A stretch of 31,653 nt of DNA, from contig CALVJF010000002.1 in the NCBI GenBank assembly GCA_944331885.1, positions 1 through 31,653 of the forward strand, given 5' to 3'. Source of the DNA: an uncultured Bacilli bacterium (GTDB taxonomy: Bacteria > Bacillota_I > Bacilli_A > RF39 > UBA660). The notes under the pieces were generated by a model, which worked only from the letters and a program-made list of their open reading frames with translations, was not told the origin of the DNA and made no database searches. Shown one piece after another: positions 15,306 through 23,918 of the stretch; within the stretch, counting starts at the first letter, position 1, and every line of letters starts with the position of its first letter. The position numbers and the translations under genes are program-made.

Positions 15306-16763
15306 ATGCAATACATGAATAAATCAATTGAAGAATTACACGAGTTATTAAAAAACCAAAAAGTTACTAGTCAAGAATTGATTAAAGAATCATTAACTCT
15401 TGCCCATCAAATGCAAGATAAATATAATCCTTTTGTTACTATTTTAGACGAAGCAAAAGCTCAACCAATTACTGAATCATTATTATCAGGAATTCCTTAT
15501 GGAATAAAAGATAACTACTCGACCAAAGGAATTCTTTCTACTGGTTCTTCCAATACTCTTAAAGACTACATACCATTCTTTAATGCTACTTCTATTGAGA
15601 AACTAAACCAAGCTGGTGCCGTTCCAATTGGCAAAACAGTTTTAGATGAGTTCGGTATGGGTGGTACCGGGACAACAGGACATACCGGTGTTGTTAGAAA
15701 TCCATGGGATCCAACCAGAATGTGTGCTGGATCATCAGCTGGTAGCGCCGCTGCCGTAGCAGCAGGTATATTTCCATATGCTTTAGGATCAGATACAGGA
15801 GATTCGATAAGAAAACCAGCTGCATATTGCGGTATTGTTGGGTATAAACCAACGTATGGAATGATATCTCGTTATGGGTTATTTCCATTTGCTTCCTCAT
15901 TAGATCATGTTGGTGTTTTAGCACGTAGTGTAAAAGATGCAGCTATCGTTGTTGATGCAATGAAAGGCCTTGATAAAAATGATATGACTTCTTGGGATTC
16001 CCAAAATATTCATTTATTTGAAAGCTGTACTGGCCAAGTTCAAGGTAAGAAATTATGCTATATCAAAGAAATATGCGATATATCCCGTTATCAAAATGCT
16101 AATCCAGAACTAAAACAACATCTAGATAACTTTTATCAAACTTTAGAAAATTTCAAAAAAATAGGTGTGGAAATTCACGAAGAATCAATTGATGAAGCCC
16201 TTTTAAAAGCCTTAGCAGCAGTATATGTAGTAATTTCATGTGCTGAAGCAACATCGAATATGAGTAATCTTACTGGCATCATTTTTGGCCCACGTGGACA
16301 AGGAAGCAATTACATTGAAATGATGAAAGATCATCGAACAAAAGGTTTTTCTCCATTAATCAAAAGACGTTTTGTTATAGGATCATATGTTCTTCAAAAA
16401 GAAAATCAAGATCGTTATTTTCATAACGCTCAAAAAGTACGTCGTCTAATTGTTGATTGCTTCAAAGAATTATTTAAAACTTATGATGGCGTAATTCTTC
16501 CAGTAGGAACTGGTCCCGCTAAAAAATTAGAAGGATCTAAAGAAATGCTTGATGAGAATCTTCAAGTTTTGGAAGAGCATTTACAAATCGGCAATTTTGG
16601 CGGTTTCCCATCAATAACCATTCCTAACGGCTTTATTAATGATTTACCTGTCGGTATCAATATAACTGGAAATTGTTATGATGATGCCAACGTATTAAAT
16701 CTTGCTTACGCCTTAGAATCTACAATGAATTATAAAGGTCAAATTGCAAAGGAGGTTAAATAA
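15306..16763 (+). CDS. gatA: Glu/Asp-tRNA amidotransferase subunit A (glutamine amidase)
   Basis: The amidase-signature subunit that releases ammonia from Gln for transfer in GatB. I place the start at the ATG at 15306, because AGGTGA spanning the gatC stop is correctly spaced for it; the GTG at 15297 overlaps that site. The Ser-cisSer-Lys triad is readable: K68 in YGIKDN, AGSSAGSA (S143) and the nucleophile S167. The residue before the nucleophile is Asp (TGDSIRKPA) where most amidase-signature enzymes have Gly (GGSIRQPA). 485 residues is the normal length. It is the middle gene of gatCAB and is followed directly by gatB with a GGAGG site. Confidence 0.96.
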   Translation: MQYMNKSIEELHELLKNQKVTSQELIKESLTLAHQMQDKYNPFVTILDEAKAQPITESLLSGIPYGIKDNYSTKGILSTGSSNTLKDYIPFFNATSIEKLNQAGAVPIGKTVLDEFGMGGTGTTGHTGVVRNPWDPTRMCAGSSAGSAAAVAAGIFPYALGSDTGDSIRKPAAYCGIVGYKPTYGMISRYGLFPFASSLDHVGVLARSVKDAAIVVDAMKGLDKNDMTSWDSQNIHLFESCTGQVQGKKLCYIKEICDISRYQNANPELKQHLDNFYQTLENFKKIGVEIHEESIDEALLKALAAVYVVISCAEATSNMSNLTGIIFGPRGQGSNYIEMMKDHRTKGFSPLIKRRFVIGSYVLQKENQDRYFHNAQKVRRLIVDCFKELFKTYDGVILPVGTGPAKKLEGSKEMLDENLQVLEEHLQIGNFGGFPSITIPNGFINDLPVGINITGNCYDDANVLNLAYALESTMNYKGQIAKEVK

Positions 16764-18218
16764 ATGGCAAAATATATAGCTAAAATAGGTCTTGAAATGC
16801 ACTGTGAAGTATCCGAAACAAAAACCAAAGTGTTTTCAGGTGCCAAAAATTCCTATACCTCTGTACCAAACAGCCATGTTCGTCCAGTAGATATGGCTTT
16901 CCCAGGAACTTTGCCTGTAGTCAATAAAGAAGCCGTAAGATTAGCATTAATGGCAAGTATTATCTTACATTGCTCTCAACCAGAATACATGTACTTTGAA
17001 AGAAAAAACTATTATTATCCAGACCTACCAAAAGGATTCCAACTTACTCAAGAAACAAAACCAATTCCAGTAGGAATTTATGGCTATGTTGAATTTGAGT
17101 GTAATGGTGAATTAAAAAAAGTCCGTGTTAACAATATTCATCTTGAAGAAGATGCAGCTTCATTAGATCACTATTATAGTACAAGTAATATTGATTATAA
17201 TCGTGCCGGCGTTCCTTTACTAGAATTAGTTACTGAACCCGATTTACATAGTGCAGATGAAGCAGTAGCATTTCTAGAACATATGCGCAGCATTTATCAA
17301 TTTGCAAATATATCCGAAGCCGATAGTAAAAAAGGCCAAATCCGTTGCGACGTAAATATTTCGATAATGGATGCTAGTTTAGATGAGAATGATCCACAAA
17401 ATTGGGGCACAAAAATTGAAATTAAAAACGTTAACTCTTTTGGCGGAGTAAGAGATGCTATTAATTATGAAATAGAACGTCAAACCGAACTAAAAGAAAC
17501 AGGCGAATATGATCAAATGCAACAACAAACTAGAAGATGGGATGAAGAAACTCAATCGACCATTTATATGCGTAGTAAAGTTGATGCCATTGATTATAAA
17601 TATTTTGTGGAACCCAATATTCCAAAGTATCGCATAAGTAAAGAATGGCTTGAAGAAATTCGCCAATCAATTCCAGAACTTGCCCATGAACGCAAAAATA
17701 AATATATGAAGGAATATGAATTATCAAATTACGACGCCAGTGTATTAACTAGTAAAAAAGATATTTCTGATTATTTTGAAGAATGTTTAAAAATCGGTAT
17801 TGATCCTAAAACTGCATGTAATTGGGTAAGTGTAACAATTACTGGTGAATTAAATAAAGAAAATATTACAATTTCCGAATTTTACCTTCGACCTAAAATG
17901 CTAAAACAAATTACCGACGCTATTAAATCCGGAAAACTATCTTCCAAACAAGCTAAAGAAATATTTTACAAGTCTATAGAAAATCAAAAAGAGCCTAAAG
18001 AATTTATTTCAAATGAATCAGCTCAAATATCTGATTCAACAGAATTAACAAAAATAATTACTGAAATAATAGCTAGCAATCCAAGCCAAGTTCAAGAATA
18101 TAAAAATGGCAAAACCAACTTATTTGATTATTTTGTTGGCCAAGTAATGAAGTCTACTCGTGGTAAAGCTAATCCAGTAATTACGAAAGAAATATTAACA
18201 CAAGAATTAAGCAAATAA
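16764..18218 (+). CDS. gatB: Glu/Asp-tRNA amidotransferase subunit B
   Basis: 484 residues. GatB activates the misacylated Glu-tRNA(Gln) (or Asp-tRNA(Asn)) with ATP and amidates it. Landmarks are GLEMHCEVSETKTKVFSG, ERKNYYYPDLPKGFQLTQ, NNIHLEEDAAS, YNRAGVPLLELVTEPD, RCDVNISI and KIEIKNVNSFGGVRDAINYE. The C-terminal helical/YqeY tail (to QVMKSTRGKANP) contacts tRNA. It is preceded by AAGGAGG and is the last gene of the operon, with a terminator around its stop codon. Confidence 0.97.
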   Translation: MAKYIAKIGLEMHCEVSETKTKVFSGAKNSYTSVPNSHVRPVDMAFPGTLPVVNKEAVRLALMASIILHCSQPEYMYFERKNYYYPDLPKGFQLTQETKPIPVGIYGYVEFECNGELKKVRVNNIHLEEDAASLDHYYSTSNIDYNRAGVPLLELVTEPDLHSADEAVAFLEHMRSIYQFANISEADSKKGQIRCDVNISIMDASLDENDPQNWGTKIEIKNVNSFGGVRDAINYEIERQTELKETGEYDQMQQQTRRWDEETQSTIYMRSKVDAIDYKYFVEPNIPKYRISKEWLEEIRQSIPELAHERKNKYMKEYELSNYDASVLTSKKDISDYFEECLKIGIDPKTACNWVSVTITGELNKENITISEFYLRPKMLKQITDAIKSGKLSSKQAKEIFYKSIENQKEPKEFISNESAQISDSTELTKIITEIIASNPSQVQEYKNGKTNLFDYFVGQVMKSTRGKANPVITKEILTQELSK

Positions 18219-18235
18219 ACTTAATTCTTTTTATT
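18202..18235 (+). terminator. Terminator of the hisS-gatB operon
   Basis: AAGAATTAAG (18202-18211) pairs perfectly with CTTAATTCTT (18220-18229), with an 8-nt loop, followed by a T-rich tail. The gatB stop (18216-18218) lies in the loop. Confidence 0.85.
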
Positions 18236-18298
18236 TTGACTATTATATTAATTTAAAATATGGTATTATTAATAGTAGTAGAATAAAGAGGTGTCTAT

Positions 18299-20056
18299 AT
18301 GTTTGGAAAAATACTATTTATAGGAGAAAATATTGCCCATGTTGCTAATAATGCTAATGCAGCTCAAATAGCTGATTTAATGAATATTCATGTTATATTC
18401 GAAGCTCAAAATCAACGTATTTTAGGTGAAGTAGAAGAAGTAAATAATGATATAATTAAAATTCGTTTTTTAGGTGAATATGTTGATGGTAAATATATAA
18501 GTGGTGTAATTCGTAAACCATCACTAAGTTCACAAATTAGAATTATTAATAATGATGAATTAATGGAATTAGTTGGTAAATATGATGACACAACATTCCA
18601 AATCGGTCAAAGTTCAATTTATAAACAATACACAGTATGTGCCAAAATTAATGCTTTATTTGCTAATCATTTGGCTATATTTGGTAACACTGGTAGTGGT
18701 AAATCTTGCGGAGTAGCCAGAATTATTCAAAATATCTTTGCTAATCCTAATTTAATATCTACAAATGCAAATATTTTTATTTTTGATGCTTATGGTGAAT
18801 ATAAAACTGCATTTACTAAATTAAATGAATATAATCCTAATTATTCATATAAATTTATCACAACAAATCCAACTGATCCTGATGATTTTACTTTAAGATT
18901 GCCATTCCATTTATTAAATTTAGATGATTTATCACTATTATTGCAAGCATCTAGTCATAGTCAAATACCAATCATCGAAAGAACTTTACGCCTTGCCAAA
19001 ATATTCTCTCAAGATAATGCAAAAGTAGAACCATATAAAAATCATTTAATTGCTAAAGCACTTATTGCTGTTTTATATAGCAACAATACAACAGCTCAAA
19101 AAAAGAATCAAGTATTCCAGATTATTGAAGCTTGTAATACTCCTGACTTTAATTTTGATGCCGTAATACCAGGTTTGGGTTATACAAGAAGCTTTAGTGA
19201 ATGCTTTGAAATTGATTCTAATGGCTACTTTGGAGAGAGTGTTTTAATCACTGATTATATTTTAAAACATATTAATGATGATTTAGAAGCCACTATTGTT
19301 CCTGAAGATCCATTTTATAATATTAAGGACTTTGCTAGTGCTTTGGATTTTACACTCATAAGTGAAGGTTTCCAAGATAATAAACAACTATACGATGATT
19401 CAATGCTATTAAAAGTTCGCTTAAATGCCATAATTAACTCTAAAATTTATGATATATTCAGTTGTGATAATTATATTACTGCTCCAAATTTTATTGCTAA
19501 TTTAGTTGCCAAAAATGGTCGCAAGTCCCAAATCGTAAATATAAATCTTGAAGATATAGATGACACTTATGCTAAAGTTATCGTTAAAATATTTGCTCGT
19601 TTATTTTTCGAATTTGCTAAAACCCGCGAAGAAAGAGCTAGTATTCCATTCCATTTATTCTTAGAAGAAGCCCATCGTTATATTCAAAAGGATAGTGATA
19701 CCTTCTTAATTGGTTATAACATTTTTGATCGTATAGCTAAAGAAGGACGTAAGTATGGTGTTTTGCTTAATATTATAAGCCAAAGACCTGTTGAATTGTC
19801 CGATACTGTTATTTCTCAATGCTCAAATTTCTTTATTTTTAAAATGACCCATCCATTAGATATTGACTACATTGAAAAAATGCTACCAAATATTTCTAGT
19901 GACATCATCGAAAAGCAAAAAAGTCTTCAACCAGGAAATTGTGTAGCTTTCGGTAGTGCTTTTAAAATACCTATGATAATTAAGCTCGAAATGCCATCTC
20001 CAGCACCAAACTCTAGTAGTTGTAATGTTAATGCTAGATGGAAATATCAAGCTTAA
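18299..20056 (+). CDS. HerA-type DNA-translocase ATPase (DUF87, HAS barrel)
   Basis: 585 residues. The N-terminal ~1-90 look like the HAS-barrel domain of HerA (IGENIAHVANNANAAQIADL, then GEVEEVNNDIIKIRFLGEY). The FtsK/HerA RecA-like core follows: Walker A GNTGSGKS (129-136), FDAYGEYK (162-169), Walker B FHLFLEEAHRY (451-461), GRKYGVLLN and the sensor-like ISQRP (493-497). HerA hexamers pump DNA, classically with the NurA nuclease for end resection in archaea and with varied nucleases in bacterial phage-defence systems. No NurA, SIR2 or DUF4297 partner is recognisable here; the next gene is unknown. An AGAGGTG site precedes the ATG. It has its own transcription unit after the gatB terminator. 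Confidence 0.88.
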   Translation: MFGKILFIGENIAHVANNANAAQIADLMNIHVIFEAQNQRILGEVEEVNNDIIKIRFLGEYVDGKYISGVIRKPSLSSQIRIINNDELMELVGKYDDTTFQIGQSSIYKQYTVCAKINALFANHLAIFGNTGSGKSCGVARIIQNIFANPNLISTNANIFIFDAYGEYKTAFTKLNEYNPNYSYKFITTNPTDPDDFTLRLPFHLLNLDDLSLLLQASSHSQIPIIERTLRLAKIFSQDNAKVEPYKNHLIAKALIAVLYSNNTTAQKKNQVFQIIEACNTPDFNFDAVIPGLGYTRSFSECFEIDSNGYFGESVLITDYILKHINDDLEATIVPEDPFYNIKDFASALDFTLISEGFQDNKQLYDDSMLLKVRLNAIINSKIYDIFSCDNYITAPNFIANLVAKNGRKSQIVNINLEDIDDTYAKVIVKIFARLFFEFAKTREERASIPFHLFLEEAHRYIQKDSDTFLIGYNIFDRIAKEGRKYGVLLNIISQRPVELSDTVISQCSNFFIFKMTHPLDIDYIEKMLPNISSDIIEKQKSLQPGNCVAFGSAFKIPMIIKLEMPSPAPNSSSCNVNARWKYQA

Positions 20057-20088
20057 ATAAAATTTAATATCAACTTCTTGATTTAATA

Positions 20089-20097
20089 TGTTATAAT
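20089..20097 (+). promoter_or_regulatory. Extended -10 element upstream of 20122
   Basis: TGTTATAAT, identical to the tgt extended -10, 25 bp before the start codon of the next gene. No good -35 is visible at the usual spacing. Confidence 0.55.
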
Positions 20098-20121
20098 ATA
20101 AAACAAATTGGAGTAATTTTT

Positions 20122-20712
20122 ATGTTCGAAGTTGATGATGATCTAATTGAAAATTTATTAATTGCAAAACTAATAACAAAATTTAATATGATATCTAAAA
20201 TATATCATTATTCTCAATCTCCAAATAGTTCTGTAGATATTAAAGAAAATAGTTTAACATTTACTAAATGGAACGATAGAGAAACTATTTTAGAAGATTT
20301 CCGTGTTATTATGTATTATGGTGTAAGTGGTATGCAATATAGTCAAAATGACGATAGGATAATTGTTAATCTTCGCTCATTTCCAGATGGTAGTGCTAAC
20401 TGGGATCGTAATGTCGTAATCCACGCTCAAAAAATGAGTGAAGGATACCAAATAACGATAATGGTAATAACTTCAGAAGAATTAGCTAAATTAGAAAATA
20501 TTAAGTCTGCAACTTATCAAAAATTGGATCTAGCTAGTTTAAAAGACTGTTTAGCTATGGTAGAAGAAGAAGTAGATCCAACAAGTTATATGCTATTTCA
20601 AGACCATTTAAATACCTTAGAACCACTATTTGTTAGAGATTTAGATCCACAACAACTAACTTTTGCAAGTTTAGATACTTCTAAACATAACCCATCTTCA
20701 GAAATTAATTAG
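20122..20712 (+). CDS. Unknown protein next to the HerA-type ATPase
   Basis: I do not recognise this 196-residue protein. It is soluble and acidic overall, begins MFEVDDDLIENLLIAKLI, and its middle part (DDRIIVNLRSFPDGSANWDRNVVIHAQKMSEGYQITIMVIT) reads as alternating beta-strands. No nuclease motif of the NurA kind (conserved DGS plus D/E near the ends) can be identified with confidence. A TTGGAG site precedes the ATG. It lies 65 bp after the HerA-type gene, with an extended -10 in the gap, so it may be transcribed with HerA or on its own. No terminator hairpin is evident before the 6S-like RNA. Confidence 0.7.
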   Translation: MFEVDDDLIENLLIAKLITKFNMISKIYHYSQSPNSSVDIKENSLTFTKWNDRETILEDFRVIMYYGVSGMQYSQNDDRIIVNLRSFPDGSANWDRNVVIHAQKMSEGYQITIMVITSEELAKLENIKSATYQKLDLASLKDCLAMVEEEVDPTSYMLFQDHLNTLEPLFVRDLDPQQLTFASLDTSKHNPSSEIN

Positions 20713-20730
20713 TTTACAAAACAACCTATC

Positions 20731-20736
20731 TATGAT
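20731..20736 (+). promoter_or_regulatory. -10 box of the 6S-like RNA
   Basis: TATGAT ends about a dozen bases before the closing stem of the RNA. The -35 is weak (TTAGTT-like at 20709-20714). Confidence 0.45.
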
Positions 20737-20747
20737 AAAATTAAATT

Positions 20748-20926
20748 GTCTAAAGAATAGATTTCTATATATATAAAACCGAGTAAAATGATAATTGGGA
20801 ATCTAATTGACTGTGGTGTTGAAGACTGAGCCATTAAGTGTTTCAGGATCCTAAAGCAGCTCATGTGATTTACCACCTCGCGCGAGCGGGTTTTTATCAT
20901 AATAGAGATCCTCTTTAGACATTTTT
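20748..20926 (+). ncRNA. ssrS: Probable 6S RNA
   Basis: The region folds as one long rod, as 6S RNA does. The closing stem is GTCTAAAGA (20748-20756) with TCTTTAGAC (20912-20920). Inner helices are TTTCTAT (20762-20768)/ATAGAGA (20902-20908) and AAAACC (20775-20780)/GGTTTT (20889-20894). A large asymmetric bubble follows, its 3' side bearing CTCGCGCGAG, then apical helices GTGGT (20813-20817)/ACCAC (20872-20876) and TGAGC/GCTCA. A T run follows the closing stem. The size (~178 nt) fits. As I recall, the B. subtilis 6S-1 gene also lies between aspS and yrvM/tcdA, supporting the call. 6S RNA sequesters housekeeping RNA polymerase. I cannot run a covariance model. Confidence 0.75.
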
Positions 20927-20948
20927 ATTTGCAAAGGAAGTTAAATAT

Positions 20949-21620
20949 ATGTACGAAAGAACGCTTAAGATCATAAATAAAGAACAATTTAACAAAATAA
21001 TTAAAAAGCCCATTTTATTAGTCGGCCTAGGTGGAGTAGGGGGGTATGCTCTAGAAAGTCTAGTTCGTTTTGGGTTTCAAAATATAACTATTATTGACCA
21101 TGACAATATATCTCTATCCAATCTTAATCGTCAAATAATTGCCACTTCAGAAAATATTGGCTTAGCTAAAGCAGAAGAAGCCCAAAAAAGAGCAACTAAA
21201 ATTAATAAAAATATTAATATAAAAGTTTTAGCTACATTTTTAACCAAAGATAACATTTCTCAGTTATCAACTGAATATGATTATATAATTGATGCTTGCG
21301 ATACAATTACAACAAAATTAGAATTAATAAAATTTGCCATAAAAAATAATATTAAAATTATTAGTTGTCTAGGCACAGGAAATCGCCTTGATCCTACCAA
21401 ATTAGTAATTACCGATATTTGGCAAACAAATTATGATCCAGTAGCCAAAATCTTACGTAAACTTTTAAGAGATAATAATATAAATACTAAAATACCCGTT
21501 ATTTGGAGTAAAGAAATCCCCATCAAAACTGGCGACTCTCAGCCAGGTAGTATATGTACAGTTCCGGCCGTAGCTGGTATATATATGGTTTCTTATATTA
21601 TTAATGACAGTTTAAAATAA
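20949..21620 (+). CDS. tcdA: tRNA threonylcarbamoyladenosine dehydratase-like protein
   Basis: ThiF/E1-superfamily enzyme that cyclises t6A37 of tRNA to ct6A using ATP. 223 residues, about thirty fewer than B. subtilis YrvM. Seen: the nucleotide-binding loop LLVGLGGVGGYALE (24-36), IIDHDNISLSNLNRQ (48-62), DYIIDACDTITTK and a C-terminal PGSICTVPAVAGI. The shortening is spread over the C-terminal third. It follows the 6S-like RNA, as yrvM does in Bacillus, and is preceded by AAAGGAAG. It is convergent with gpsA and shares its terminator. Confidence 0.9.
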   Translation: MYERTLKIINKEQFNKIIKKPILLVGLGGVGGYALESLVRFGFQNITIIDHDNISLSNLNRQIIATSENIGLAKAEEAQKRATKINKNINIKVLATFLTKDNISQLSTEYDYIIDACDTITTKLELIKFAIKNNIKIISCLGTGNRLDPTKLVITDIWQTNYDPVAKILRKLLRDNNINTKIPVIWSKEIPIKTGDSQPGSICTVPAVAGIYMVSYIINDSLK

Positions 21621-21658
21621 AAAGCTATATTCTCATCAAGAGAAATAGCTTTTTATTT
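21619..21658. terminator. Bidirectional terminator between tcdA and gpsA
   Basis: AAAAAGCTAT (21619-21628) pairs with ATAGCTTTTT (21645-21654) and TTCTC with GAGAA closes a five-base loop. T-rich tails lie on both sides. The tcdA stop overlaps the left base and the gpsA stop the right base. Confidence 0.85.
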
Positions 21659-22633
21659 TTTATTATATAGAAACTCTACTAATAAATTAGGGTCTTCATT
21701 TTTCATAATAATTCTATTAATTAAATCAACTATAGGCATTTTTATTTTTCGGCGATGAACTAATTGATATATTGACTTTAACGTATAATAGCCTTCAACA
21801 GTAGTAGATTTAAGATACGCTTCAATTTCTTCCTTTGAAGCTCCTGCACCAATTAATTTTCCAAAAGAATAATTTCTACTTTTAACAGAAGTACAAGTTA
21901 ATAATAAATCTCCAACTCCAGCATAAGATAAAATCGTTTTAGGATTTCCTCCAACTGCTCCTAATAACCATTTAATATCATGAATTGATTCAGTGATCAA
22001 GAATGCTTGTGCTGAATTAGAATACCCCATACCGCCTAACATTCCAGCCGCTAAAGCAAAAAAATTTTTAATCCTTACACATAATTGATCACCGTCAATA
22101 TCGCTAGTTGCTCGTAACTTTATTCCAGTGTTATCATACATTTTTTTAATAGTTTTAATAGCTTTACTACTTTTAGAACCAATACTTAGACCTATTGGCT
22201 CGCCAGAAGCTATATCTATAGCAAAAGATGGTCCTGAAATAACTGCAACGTGATGAGTTTTAACATTTGAACTAACAATATCGGATAAAAACGAACAAGT
22301 ATTATTTTCAATTCCTTTAGAGCCAATACAAATCACTTGAGATTTTTTTACGTATTTTCCAATTTCTGGCATCATCCCACTTACAAAATGTGCTGCTACC
22401 ATAATCATTACTACCTCAGCATCATCAATTACTTCCTTAACATCATTAGTAAATTTAATCCCTTTAGGTAATTCAACATCTGGCAATATAGCCGGCAGTT
22501 TATTAGATAATTCATAATCCTTAACCTTATCCATATTTTCAGTCCACATTGCTATCTGATTTTGTTTATTCTTAGCCAAGGCTTTAACCATAGCTAAACC
22601 ATAAGCCCCTGTCCCAATTACACCAATTTTCAT
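21653..22633 (-). CDS. gpsA: Glycerol-3-phosphate dehydrogenase [NAD(P)+]
   Basis: Makes sn-glycerol-3-phosphate from dihydroxyacetone phosphate for phospholipid synthesis. 326 residues: dinucleotide-binding GVIGTGAYG (4-12), SKGIE with K106, ISGPSFAIDIA, the catalytic K189 region CVRIKNFFALAAGML and GVGDLLLTCTSVKSRNYSFG. The ATG overlaps the rarA stop (ATGA), so the two genes are translated as a coupled pair. gpsA is not the usual partner of rarA in Bacillus. Confidence 0.96.
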   Translation of the reverse strand: MKIGVIGTGAYGLAMVKALAKNKQNQIAMWTENMDKVKDYELSNKLPAILPDVELPKGIKFTNDVKEVIDDAEVVMIMVAAHFVSGMMPEIGKYVKKSQVICIGSKGIENNTCSFLSDIVSSNVKTHHVAVISGPSFAIDIASGEPIGLSIGSKSSKAIKTIKKMYDNTGIKLRATSDIDGDQLCVRIKNFFALAAGMLGGMGYSNSAQAFLITESIHDIKWLLGAVGGNPKTILSYAGVGDLLLTCTSVKSRNYSFGKLIGAGASKEEIEAYLKSTTVEGYYTLKSIYQLVHRRKIKMPIVDLINRIIMKNEDPNLLVEFLYNKK

Positions 22634-23829
22634 TTTATTCCTCGCATTCTTTTATTAACAGCATTTAAGCCATTTTCATATTTATTATTCATAGGATGAT
22701 AATATACACGATCTTTTATATTATCTGGCAAATATTGTTGTTCAACATAACTATTTTCGTATAAAGGCGGATATTTATAAGTTTTACTATTAGTTCTTAA
22801 ATGTTCCGGCAAATTACCTGTTGAGCCTTTCCTAATATCGTTTATTGCCTCATTAATAGCATTATAAGCACTGACACTTTTAGGTGATAATGCCATTTCT
22901 GCTACTACTACTGATAAGGGAATAATAGCTTCTGGCAATCCAACCATTTCCGCAGCAGATATAGCAGCCATTACTTTAGGACCAATACCCGGATTAGCTA
23001 AGCCAATGTCTTCATATGCAATGACACTCAATCTTCGATAAATACTATCTAAATCCCCACTTTCAAGTAATCTTCCCAAATAATGCATACTAGCATTTAT
23101 ATCGCTTCCACGTATTGATTTTTGTAGGCCGCTTAATACATCGTAGTGTCCATCACCATCTTTATCATGAAAAAATACCGGTTTACTATTAATAGATTTA
23201 ATAAGATCTAGCGAAATATTTTTATCAGAACTAGCATAATAAGCAACTTCTAATAAATTTAAAGCACTTCTAAAATCTCCTGAAGCTAAATTTGCAATAT
23301 ATTTTAAACATTCGCTATCTATATTTATGCCATCCAACAAATCACAAGCTCTTTTTAAACCATCGATCAAATCATCAACGGACAATTCTTTTAATTCAAA
23401 AATCTGACAACGGCTTCTAATAGCCGGATTAATTTTATGATAAGGATTAGCCGTTGTTAAACCTATTAAAATTATTAATCCACTTTCAATATGTGGCAAT
23501 AATAAATCTTGTTTATCCTTATTTAAACGATGAATTTCATCCATTATTAGAATCATTTCACCTTCCATACGAGCTTCCTCAATTACTATATCAAAATCTT
23601 TTTTATTATTTATAGTTGCATTCAAAAACCTATATGGCTTATTTAAAGAATTAACTATTGCATAAGCAATACTTGTCTTACCAATACCAGGTTTGCCATA
23701 TAAAATCATTGAAAAAATTTTGCCATTTTTAACTAAATTACTTAATATTTTATTGTCGCCAACTAAATGCTTTTGACCAACAATTTCGCCTAAAGATTTA
23801 GGGCGAAACTTATTAGCTAATAATTCCAT
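22630..23829 (-). CDS. rarA: Replication-associated recombination ATPase RarA/MgsA
   Basis: AAA+ clamp-loader-like ATPase acting at stalled replication forks. 399 residues: N-terminal LANKFRPKSLGEIVGQKHLVG, Walker A GKPGIGKTS (45-53), Walker B ILIMDEIHRLNKDKQD (93-108), sensor 1 GLTTANP and the arginine-finger region IRSRCQIFEL. The C-terminal tetramerisation domain includes YEDIGLANP and PEAIIPLS. It ends with TGA, showing that TGA is a stop in this organism. The position after tcdA matches yrvM-yrvN of B. subtilis, but here the gene is inverted relative to tcdA. Confidence 0.96.
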   Translation of the reverse strand: MELLANKFRPKSLGEIVGQKHLVGDNKILSNLVKNGKIFSMILYGKPGIGKTSIAYAIVNSLNKPYRFLNATINNKKDFDIVIEEARMEGEMILIMDEIHRLNKDKQDLLLPHIESGLIILIGLTTANPYHKINPAIRSRCQIFELKELSVDDLIDGLKRACDLLDGINIDSECLKYIANLASGDFRSALNLLEVAYYASSDKNISLDLIKSINSKPVFFHDKDGDGHYDVLSGLQKSIRGSDINASMHYLGRLLESGDLDSIYRRLSVIAYEDIGLANPGIGPKVMAAISAAEMVGLPEAIIPLSVVVAEMALSPKSVSAYNAINEAINDIRKGSTGNLPEHLRTNSKTYKYPPLYENSYVEQQYLPDNIKDRVYYHPMNNKYENGLNAVNKRMRGIK

Positions 23830-23849
23830 GCTAATTAATCACCAATATA

Positions 23850-23878
23850 ATTATATCTTAAATTAAATAAACTTTCAA
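23850..23878 (-). promoter_or_regulatory. Promoter of rarA-gpsA
   Basis: On the minus strand: TTGAAA (23878-23873), a 17-bp spacer and TATAAT (23855-23850), then GGTGATT before the rarA ATG. Confidence 0.8.
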
Positions 23879-23901
23879 AGCAATTATTTATATTGTATAA
23901 T
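23873..23901 (+). promoter_or_regulatory. Promoter of xerD
   Basis: TATAAT at 23896-23901. At 17-bp spacing the -35 falls at 23873-23878 (TTTCAA), the same six base pairs that form the rarA -35 on the other strand. GGTGAA precedes the xerD ATG. Confidence 0.6.
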
Positions 23902-23918
23902 ATTTATGGTGAAAAAAC

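Noticed and set aside
15694..15924. Minus-strand open frame inside gatA
   Set aside because: Antisense to the conserved amidase signature region; a shadow frame.
17530..17727. Minus-strand open frame inside gatB
   Set aside because: Antisense to gatB with no ribosome binding site.
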